Both the position numbers and the translations under genes were made by a program. The notes under the pieces were generated by a model. That model was not told the DNA's origin. It made no database searches and worked only from the letters and a program-made list of their open reading frames with translations. 29,183 nt of DNA from Bondarzewia mesenterica (Eukaryota > Basidiomycota > Agaricomycetes > Russulales > Bondarzewiaceae): positions 1-29,183 of the forward strand of contig SGPL01000418.1 of NCBI GenBank assembly GCA_004802705.1, written 5' to 3'. How positions within the stretch are numbered: the first letter of the stretch is position 1; each line of letters begins with the position of its first letter. Below are positions 21,970 through 28,664 of this stretch, piece after piece.

Positions 21970-22129
21970 ATGTTTAAAGGTATATAACTCATACATTACT
22001 TGATCTTAAAATGCACTAAATTTACATAAAAAAATTTATTATCTATAGCATCATAAGTTTAAGAGAATTTATTTTCTGCTTTGCTGAGATTTTTAATAGT
22101 GACAGTAAATAATAAATTAACACTAATCT

Positions 22130-22550
22130 TAAATTTAGTGAATGTGAAAGAACAGAAAGAAGTATCAGAACTTCTCTTACTTCTTGAGTTTCTTACCATC
22201 TCTTGTGAAGACAACAGGGAAGATTCAAGATGAGATGTCTAAAGTGCAAGTATAATAGGGTGTGTAAAAGGCATCTCAGCTGCAATTACATTATGCAAAG
22301 GTGATAAGACAGCCTTCAGTATATTAAATATAGATGTTCTAAAAAAAAATCAGTAAAAGGTTCTTTTGCAAGTTCTTATATTGATGTCTAGGCCCTCAAT
22401 AAAGCTCACATTCTTGAGATAGAGAAAAAAAAGATTTGTTGCTATTTTGGAATGCTATATATGAGTCAAAAAAAGATGAATATAAGGTCTAGTCATCAAA
22501 CCTCATTAAAAATCATATATAAGATAGTGCTTTTCTTTTCATGATAACAA
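22130..22550 (+). pseudogene. Decayed Cys-rich, zinc-cluster-like coding remnant
   Basis: From an ATG at 22230 one frame runs to a TGA at about 22550 with only two stop sites, an adjacent TGA-TAA at about 22308 and a TAG at about 22395. It starts MRCLKCKYNRVCKRHLSC, giving Cys spacing C-x2-C-x5-C-x5-C, then IKYRCSKKKSVKGSFASSY, a helical ALNKAHILEIEKKKICCYF, and a basic tail. The N-terminal pattern recalls fungal Zn(2)-Cys(6) DNA-binding clusters, but one spacing is short and the last cysteines are not in the classic places, so the match is only suggestive. Just upstream, in another frame, KEQKEVSELLLLLEFLTIS may be the preceding part of the same gene. Stop types fit C-to-T and G-to-A decay. 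Confidence 0.4.
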
Positions 22551-22897
22551 CATTATTTATATTCATCACTATTCATGTTCATTTGCATTTGAGATGTTTA
22601 TTGCTTTTATGCAGTCAGTGTCATCTAATATATCATCAATAGTGTTAGTAAATATGTTATAAATGCCTTCTTTAAAGGGTGCTCTATCTTTTTACATATA
22701 AATATAAGTAATACTGATCATATTGCTACCTTGAGGAGTACACAGAGAATAGGTGAGAAATATAAATTAATTAATTTTTATAATAACATCAATATATGGC
22801 AGACCTTTTTAAAAGTACATTAGTTCCTCAATATCTGCCATTATAAAAATTTATTTATTTAATAAGCATAATAAAGATATTGGCATTTACACACTGT
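22551..22897. other. AT-rich DNA with an imperfect hairpin
   Basis: Near 22768-22780 AATTTTTATAAT, and after an interruption TGGCAGA (22796-22802), find their reverse complements in TCTGCCA and TTATAAAAATT at about 22835-22852. It may be a remnant of a small palindromic element. Otherwise nothing is recognised. Confidence 0.4.
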
Positions 22898-23033
22898 TGA
22901 TAACAAAAATGCCTACACAACAAACTGTAATAGTAGAAATAAACAAAGGATGGAGATAAAATATTATTGATAACAACTGATGCCTAATAAAATATCTGCA
23001 CACCAAACTGACAATAGTAAATATTAAAAGGAT
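22898..23033 (+). repeat. Degenerate direct duplication of about 60 bp
   Basis: The order TGATAACAA, ATGCCTA, ACACAACAAACTG, AATAGTA, AAAGGATG occurs at about 22898-22953 and again at about 22969-23033, with a small insertion in the second copy. The arrangement suggests an old tandem duplication. Confidence 0.5.
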
Positions 23034-24026
23034 GACATCTCCTCTTTACAATATATAATCTTGTCTGTCATGTTTAAAAGCTAGCCCTCCTCCTTCTCCT
23101 CTGGTCTAACTCATTTTACAAAATATGAAACATTTACTATTTTGAAGTAAAATTGAGCTTTTTTGAGTATGTATATAATTTGCATATAATTATCATTATT
23201 ATATATAGCATTAATATATAGCTTATACAATAAAAGTGGTTTAACTAATTTAAATTTTATTTTAAATATTTAGAGGTAAATTATAGCTTTAAGGGATAAA
23301 ATAAATCTTAAGTGATTATATTCTCTATTAAAGGAGTAAATTATAAATAAATAGCTAAAGAGAGTTTAACTATATAAAAGAAGCTAATCTGAAGCTTTTT
23401 TGAGCTGTAATAGCATGTTCAAATGGCATATCATAGCATATTTAAAGCTACCTTAGACTTCCCTTCTCCCTCAACCTTTCTTTTCATCATTTTGATAAGG
23501 ATAAATAAAAATAAAGTCATTGATGAATCAAAACATAATTTTACATGAAGATGGTAGAATTTCTTTCTACATTTGCTGCTTATTGTTAGTTCAATAGCCC
23601 TATAATAAAGATAAACTAAATACTGTAGACTAAATAAAGGGTTAAACTTAAATTTAAAAACCCTACTAGCTATATTAATTAATTTAAACTAAGTTAGACT
23701 AAAGTCTAAATGCATATTTATTATATTATACAACACATGATTTTTTATATAATTAAAGATAAGTCTAATTAATGAGTCATATCCACTGACATATGACATA
23801 AAAGTTTATGTGAGTTATTACTATATTTGTATAATAATTCTTATATTTATTATTAATTGATTAATTATAGATATAACTTACTGAGCAAGTTTATTAGACT
23901 TGTCTTGAGCTAGTTAATGATCTGTGTTACCTATTTGTCAAGGCAAAAAATCTTCAGATAATTTTATGCACTAAATCTTGTATAAATTTAGTTGATAAAA
24001 TAATCTATTTTTGAGGTAAAAATATT
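23034..24026. other. AT-rich DNA, nothing recognised
   Basis: No frame or RNA gene could be supported. TATA-rich blocks alternate with slightly more balanced patches (23070-23110, 23440-23530), none of which gives a continuous translation. Confidence 0.45.
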
Positions 24027-24058
24027 AACTAGTATTAATGCAATATTTTATACTAGTT
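24027..24058. repeat. Inverted repeat at the composition boundary
   Basis: AACTAGTAT at 24027-24035 pairs perfectly with ATACTAGTT at 24050-24058 across 14 nt. The right arm ends exactly where the AT-rich DNA gives way to the CpG-bearing retroelement, so the palindrome may be its insertion target or coincidence. Confidence 0.65.
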
Positions 24059-24394
24059 CATGGTGTGCGAGTTGAGGCCAGCTAGGGGTTGCATGAAGTG
24101 GGCACATGACCTGACAAAAGGTCATGTGGTGAACACATCGCACGTCAACGATCCTGTACGTGCGTGTTTCACTTTATTCACAATTCAGTCAGCCGTGAGC
24201 TGCCATCATGCGTGTGATATCCCGAGTGAGATCTCCAAAGGCCCCCCAATAAATCGGGTGCAAATGGGGACTCGAGATACCACCAACAGAGCGCAGCTCA
24301 TAATCTTGAGTTCCCTTTGAGAACCTGAGACCCCACACCCGAGCGAGCACATTTTGTCTCTAACGAAGAATAAAATTTATGAGTATGATATCGA
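24059..24394 (-). mobile_element. 3' terminal non-coding region of the YR retrotransposon
   Basis: This 336-bp stretch follows the recombinase stop codon and ends at the sharp shift to AT-rich DNA. It carries two perfect hairpins: CACATGACCT/AGGTCATGTG (24103-24112 and 24119-24128, 6-nt loop) and CGCACGT/ACGTGCG (24139-24145 and 24158-24164). DIRS and Ngaro elements bear special terminal repeats needed for circle formation; the repeats here are a candidate, but the other terminus is not in the window to compare. The open frame on the plus strand has no protein-like features. Confidence 0.5.
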
Positions 24395-25560
24395 CTATGC
24401 ATTATTTTGAGTAGAGTTATAGTTACTACGTGTTATGGATTGTGCAAAGTCTTCCATGGCTGTGAACATATGTTCAGAATCTACAGTATAACACGCGCGT
24501 GAGATAAAAAATGAAATAATCATCTCGATCTTCCTCCAATAAACTAGAAAGGTGTTTGAGCATCAATGGCCTTGCTGTGCAATGACTTGAGGTGGTGTAT
24601 CTCTCATTAGCAGTTTTGAAGCACCTCCGATGTGAAAGCTGTGTCCTCCATGCAATTTCACAAGCCTCGCGGCAGCCCATATTGCATTGCATCTTATTAT
24701 GAACCAAGCCTTCATTATCAGAGACCATGCAGATTTATTTTTAAAAGTGAATAGCGGAGCATCATTAAGAAGATTAGCGCTATAAGCTAGGTGTCAGCGG
24801 AGTGCAGTAAGCAGTGAAGTGACATCATTGATACTCATTATCGTGATGTCCACGCTGTCCTTCCCTGTAGTCTTTGAGTAGAGAATATGAAAAGTTAGAA
24901 ATTCAGTGCCATTGCGCATGGTGCCTTCAGATCGTCTAGCTGCTCGAGAAATATGTTTTCGTGGATTAAAATCCTTTTTGCTATGAGAGATAATGAGCTC
25001 TCCTAGCCTATTGGGTTAATCATTTGTTTGTTAATCCTGTAGATTGTAAGTGAATACTTTGGTGGTGTAACGTACCGACAGCATGCCCAAAAGGCAACAG
25101 CTGCAGTAGCCCACATGGCTGCATCGAAGGAGTTGTTGAGATTAAGCCCTCTCAACAAGGATATCATGTGCTCATAAGTGACTGGAGGTCATGGAGGACG
25201 TTTCGAAGATATTGGAGCCAAGTTTTTGACTTCAGTGCATGGCCTGTGTAGTTGAGGTTTAGCATTTTAGCTTGCTTCATTGATTTTATGTCAGAGTTTC
25301 AGTCCTACTAGCTAATTGGTAGCAGAACTAACTTTTGACGCTCCACTTGAGGCAAATTCTACAAGCAAAACATCCAAAGCTGGCATTTTTTTTCTTCTCG
25401 CTAATGCTGAATTTGTCGCAGTATTGCATGAATCTTAGCAGATCAGCTGCATAGACTTTATGCATTTTTGCATCGACCAAAGCGAGCATGACTCACGTTT
25501 GTGAGAGAATGCACGATTGCCAAGAAGAGCTCGATCCAGTGAGTTTTAATATAAAGTGAA
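24395..25560 (-). pseudogene. Tyrosine recombinase of a DIRS/Ngaro-type retrotransposon, inactivated
   Basis: The enzyme would integrate the element's circular DNA through a covalent phosphotyrosine. In order, the minus strand reads LLRFMQYCDKFSIS (core-binding start), EFASSGASKVSSATN, APISSKRPP, HMISLLRGLNLNN, SFDAAMWATAAVAFWACC, then after an intron RLGELIISHSKKDFNPRKHI (catalytic Arg I region), FHILYSKTTGKDS, NDAPLFTFKNKSAW, HSFHIGG and VYWRKIE (nucleophile Tyr at 24541-24539). The family has H-x-x-R in HSFRIGG; here the Arg is His at 24634-24632. Stops lie at 25493-25495, 25312-25314, 25291-25293, 25267-25269, 25189-25191, 24794-24796 and 24563-24565. All fit Trp or Arg(CGA) codons hit by G-to-A or C-to-T changes. 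An A8 run (T-run 25386-25393) causes a frameshift. The frame ends with TAG at 24395-24397. Confidence 0.88.
25008..25075 (-). other. Spliceosomal intron (68 nt) in the recombinase
   Basis: On the minus strand the frame reads ...FWACC-CG and is interrupted by GTACGT...AATAG, after which GCTAGGAGAGCTC resumes. Removing exactly these 68 nt restores TGT CGG CTA GGA GAG CTC, giving C-R-L-G-E-L, the conserved stretch of this recombinase family. GATTAAC sequences near the 3' end can serve as branch sites. Length and donor are typical of basidiomycete introns. Without removal the reading frame ends at a TAG near 25007. Confidence 0.8.
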
Positions 25561-25770
25561 TGGTGTAGTCCATTTTTCGATGCAATCCTGCACGAGGGAA
25601 AATGGTCTGAATATTGAAGGGGTATACTCACACCCCTCCTTTAGTCATCTTAGTTGAGAGATTCATCCTATTGAGATGCACGGTAGTGCTACTAGTTGAC
25701 CACCCGAGAGTGCAGCTGCTGGTAACACTGCCTCAATAGATGCACTTGAAGAGGTGAGTGCTATTATGTG
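25561..25770 (-). pseudogene. Linker between RNase H and recombinase
   Basis: The same minus-strand frame as RNase H continues through here into the recombinase, with stops such as those in CIY-stop-GSVTSS and GGV-stop-VYPF. The sequence is Ser/Thr-rich (SVTSSCTLGWSTSSTTVH), as expected of a linker or a recombinase N-terminus. GTGAGTATAC followed by CGTGCAG (about 25628-25585) could be a second, 44-nt intron; that is weak. Confidence 0.4.
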
Positions 25771-26219
25771 TAAAGGATTATTCATGTATGAGGAAAGGAA
25801 TGAGCTCCTCTAGGAGCAAGATGTTGAAAGGGATGTGAGAGTAACCGGCAATCGCAATTCCACGTGAGATGGGGTCTGCAAGGTTCTCCTCTGAGACAAT
25901 ATATTCATAATTAAAGATGATGTTGTTGGCCATACCGATTGATTTAGAACAATGGATGTATTGGTTAACTATTTAATTGTGGCTGCATCCACGCTGAAAG
26001 GTGCTGATTACACCTTGGTTGTCGCTCTGAATTAGTATGGTTGCATTTTTTATACTTATGGACTCACAAGCCCATATAGCCAATTGTATCACAATCACTT
26101 TGCCCCAGCCTATGTCTCGGCCAGTGCCTTCATTTCATCCTTTTTTTCTACCTCCAGCCTAAAAAAAGGGAGTTGTTTTATACTAATCCTAAACCCCATT
26201 CTGTAGAGGCATCGACTCA
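25771..26219 (-). pseudogene. RNase H domain of the DIRS/Ngaro-type element, inactivated
   Basis: RNase H removes the RNA strand during reverse transcription. The minus strand shows VDASTEWGLGLV (first catalytic Asp, preceded by TGA where the family has Trp, 26217-26219), then after a frameshifted, stop-containing patch IGWGKVIVIQLAIWACES, ILIQSDNQGVISTFQRGCSHN as two halves with Asp in SDNQGVI, NQYIHCSKSIGMANN, IFNYEYIVSEENLADPISRG and YSHIPFNILLLEELIPF. The NLADPISRG and SDNQGVI signatures are those of the RNase H found in DIRS1-like elements. At least one indel lies between 26100 and 26200. The same frame leads into the linker and recombinase. Confidence 0.82.
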
Positions 26220-26706
26220 TATGCCTAAGCCTTATCTGGGTTCACGTATCTTAAGTGCACAAAAGCCAGGACTCTTCTTCAGCTCGTCAAGCCACCATTA
26301 GACTTCTTTCCACACTGATAAACATATCCAATGCTCCTTGGGATATCTGCATGGTACAAATTCAAATTCAGCCATGAATGCAGATATAGTAGTAAGATAA
26401 GAGTGTCCGTGGGGGAAAATGAATGTCGCGTAAACCAGAAATCTGTTAAGACTCATCGCCTCTTTCAATTGGCATTTAGCATTTTTGAATTTGGCAATAA
26501 AGTCCCGTAATTTCTGTGTGAGATGTGTATGTTTTCTGTCAGTAAGTCTGCCTGTTCTTTCGGGGATGTTCCAAAAGAACCTGATATAAGTGAAGCAATC
26601 GTCGAACTCCTGTCCTTTTGTTGTGTGCCAAGGTACACTGAGTGGAGTGATGAGAGACTTCGCTCCTTCTCTATTATAGTCATATTGAAAGAGAGTAGAG
26701 GTATCT
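26220..26706 (-). pseudogene. C-terminal reverse transcriptase of the DIRS/Ngaro-type element, truncated
   Basis: Only the part after the catalytic palm is present. The minus strand reads GAKSLITPLSVPWHTTKGQE (family motif G-V-P-W-H-P-x-K-G-Q-x-F), FFWNIPERTGRLTDRKH, LTQKLRDFIAKFKNAKCQLK, NRFLVYATFIFPHGHSYLTT, CRYPKEHW and VWKEV-stop-WWLDELKKS, a thumb/connection pattern leading to RNase H. The Tyr-x-Asp-Asp active site would lie upstream, beyond 26706, where the sequence changes abruptly to the plus-strand LTR. The missing 5' part is expected to resume after the 3' LTR, to the right of this window. Stops in this part are few (in KEV-stop-WW and EPR-stop-GLG). Confidence 0.82.
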
Positions 26707-26986
26707 TGTGATAACTATGTATTTTTCTTCTCTTTTCTAATTATGTAATTAGCTTAGTCACCTATATCATGAGGGGGTTAACTAGCCTTGTGACACATCA
26801 CCTTGCGATAAAGGAGGACCAGATACCTACGGACTCAGACAAGGGGCCAGACTTAGTCTTGGAAAACCCACTAGTCGCACTGGCTGATCTAGGCTTAGCC
26901 AGACTGAGGCCTAGATGCATATTTATAGATTATCACATATTATGGCACATGATCAGTCACGTGATACTTACTTAGCTTACTCATGC

Positions 26987-27047
26987 TTGGCTGACTGATG
27001 CATGCTCGGCCTTACTTACTGATATGCTGAGTTGGCTGACTGATGCA
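26987..27047 (+). repeat. Direct repeat of 16 bp within the LTR
   Basis: TTGGCTGACTGATGCA occurs at 26987-27002 and 27032-27047. Between them GCTCGGCCTTACTTACTGA echoes flanking words, giving a loosely repeated block. Such duplications are common in the U3 region and may act as transcription-factor sites. Confidence 0.75.
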
Positions 27048-27122
27048 CGGACATACTGCTTAGCAGGCAGGGTTCACTAGACCTGCCCTAAACATACTTA
27101 CATATTTATACTGCGGCGCAGC

Positions 27123-27167
27123 ACCTGTGGTATCCCAGTTTTCAGCACTTGGGAATTTACCACAGGT
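27123..27167 (+). repeat. Strong hairpin in the LTR
   Basis: ACCTGTGGTA (27123-27132) pairs perfectly with TACCACAGGT (27158-27167), and inside it TCCCA (27133-27137) pairs with TGGGA (27150-27154), leaving a 12-nt loop and a 3-nt bulge. The stem ends at a GTAAGC that could be a splice donor (27166), with an acceptor CACCACAG at 27221-27228. It lies just after the TATA-like motif, so it would sit near the 5' end of the transcript. Confidence 0.7.
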
Positions 27168-27700
27168 AAGCCCACCTCCTTTGTACTTACCTTTGTTTGT
27201 ATAATATTAACTTAAGAATTCACCACAGTTGTGAGCGTAAGGCCCTGCACTTTGAGACAATAAGACACCTCAACACTCTACTTCCTCTTTGGTGATTATT
27301 TGGGGTTAGGCTTAGGCTGAGCTCTGACAGTTGCTGAAAACTTCAACCACACGCACCGCTACTAAAACATTTATTTTCTCAGATTTCCCTTTGCCCGTAC
27401 ACCGTAAGTCTTGATGTAAGCCGCACCTGACAGCCGCTAGTTTACGCTACAACTTACGATACATGAATATCTACTATACATACTCTTACACTAGCACATA
27501 TAGATTAGCTTCATTTCACGGGGACTAGGGCACAAACCCTAAAGATACCCCAGAAAAGTGAACTGTTGGTGTTGACCCTTAAGTGGGCGGCATTCAAGTG
27601 TCCCAATCTAGAGTGTGGTAGTCAATCCCACCTAGAGCACTTGTTACAACTGCGCTTTTCTATTTTACATTTTATTCAGTCATTCTTGTACGATAACTAG

Positions 27701-28032
27701 GCTTAGCTGTTATAAGAGCGTGCAGCAGAGCTACATACAGTCAAAAACTAGGTTGCCCCACCTAAGCTGTATGCAGTATGACAAGCGGGGTTTCTGTATC
27801 ATTCGTCTCAAGCATCAGTACATTTGCCAAATCTCGGTTACCTTCGGCCGAGACGAACGAGGATTTCTTCAAGTCGAACGTGTTATAATTCACTGGGAAA
27901 TTCCCAAACTTATCGCATATCTTCCTCTCTTATTTTCATCACGGGGTCCATTTTCTCTCAAGTCAACCCTACGTCATCCTGGCTGGGTTGCCTTCTGGTT
28001 ACGATAGTGACTTTCATCATTACATCTCATCC
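27701..28032 (+). other. Leader between LTR and gag
   Basis: No conserved coding sequence is seen; the overlapping open frames here lack domain character. TTCGTCTC (27802-27809) pairs with GAGACGAA (27850-27857), and the alternative TCTCGG/CCGAGA stem overlaps it. A folded leader of this sort could act in packaging or translation, but that is speculation. Confidence 0.4.
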
Positions 28033-28664
28033 ATGAGTGGAGACCCACAGCCGATCGACGTCGAACTCTGCACCGATATACGTGCCCCCTCCCCCATCAT
28101 ATCAGACACCCCCAGAAACTCCCGCATCCCCTCTCGCATGGCCAATCCTTCAGATAATAACTTCCTCCCCCCTATCTGTACCGAATTCACCAATCCGCCA
28201 GCTCCCCGATCCTGAAGGAGACGCAGTTCTTGCACAAGGATTAGGAGGAGTATCTTTGGAAGAAGAAAACCTTTTTTCACCTTACATACCACATTCTCGA
28301 AATACAGGGATGTCAGCAGAAAGTAGTGCAGGAGGAGGAGGAGTAGACGATCCCTTGAACTATGCTAAAATAGCCAAGCCGAAGCCTTTTGATGGAGACA
28401 TCAGNTAAATCAAATTCTTGAGGCAGTGTGAACTTACGTTCATGCTAAAGCCAAAAGAGTTTAAGGAAGACAGAGTGAAGATCATCTTCACCTTGTCCTA
28501 CATGAGCAAGGGCACAGCAGCTGATTGGGCGGGGATTTACATCGACGCAATGTTGGCAGAGAAGTGGGCAAATAATACACCTTATGAAGCGGACAATTGG
28601 AAAGGATTCAAGGAGAAGGTGGAGGGAGCATTTTTGGCAGTCATGGCAGATGTTGATGTTGATG
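28033..28664 (+). pseudogene. gag: Retrotransposon gag (Ty3/Gypsy type), frameshifted and truncated
   Basis: Gag builds the virus-like particle in which reverse transcription takes place. The natural start is ATG 28033, giving MSGDPQPIDVELCTDIRA and a Pro/Ser-rich N-terminus. The upstream frame in which the rest is read starts right after a TGA, so it cannot be used from its own start. At a C6 run (28167-28172) the frame must shift to continue as SVPNSPIRQLPDPEGDAV, SLEEENLFSPYIPH, DPLNYAKIAKPKPFDGD. An ambiguous base at 28405 is followed by an in-frame TAA (28406-28408), after which the gag core continues: IKFLRQCELTFMLKPKEF, KIIFTLSYMSKGTAADWAG, NWKGFKEKVEGAFL. This matches the Retrotrans_gag pattern. 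Homology ends near VDVDE, and no zinc knuckle or protease follows. Confidence 0.82.

Larger units (their letters stand above)
26707..27700 (+). mobile_element. 5' LTR (and start of leader) of a Ty3/Gypsy-type retrotransposon
   Basis: The segment begins TGTGATAACT exactly where the older element's reverse transcriptase frame stops, and the same LTR start recurs as a relic at 21767. It contains ATGAGGGGGTTAACTAGCC, a TATA-like CATATTTATAC near 27109, duplicated motifs and a strong hairpin. CpG is frequent, so decay is slight. Position upstream of a gag on the same strand supports a 5' LTR. I could not fix its 3' end or primer-binding site: several CA endings and TGG-starting stretches (for example near 27617) are candidates. 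The predicted target duplication is the 5 bp before the start, TATCT. Confidence 0.65.

Noticed and set aside
21946..23033. CRISPR-like or regularly spaced repeats
   Set aside because: Only a microsatellite and a single degenerate duplication are present. There are no regular spacers and the host is eukaryotic.
1..24058. Mitochondrial origin because of the AT-richness
   Set aside because: No respiratory-chain genes, rRNA, tRNA cluster or homing endonucleases are visible, and the DNA is joined to nuclear-type retroelements with a spliceosomal intron.
24060..24320. Plus-strand open frame of 86 codons
   Set aside because: It lies in the terminal non-coding part of the YR element, opposite its coding strand, with hairpins inside and no domain character.
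24474..24728. Minus-strand open frame of 84 codons
   Set aside because: It overlaps the recombinase in another frame. The frame with HSFHIGG and VYWRKIE is clearly the evolutionary one.
26465..26711. Two overlapping open frames on either strand
   Set aside because: Both are shadows of the reverse transcriptase frame that carries VPWHTTKGQE and FFWNIPERTG.
26769..26975. Plus-strand open frame of 68 codons inside the LTR
   Set aside because: It lies entirely in LTR U3 DNA, with direct repeats and no recognisable domain.
27720..28036. Overlapping leader open frames of 95 and 70 codons
   Set aside because: They lie between LTR and gag, lack gag-like or other motifs, and overlap the folded leader.
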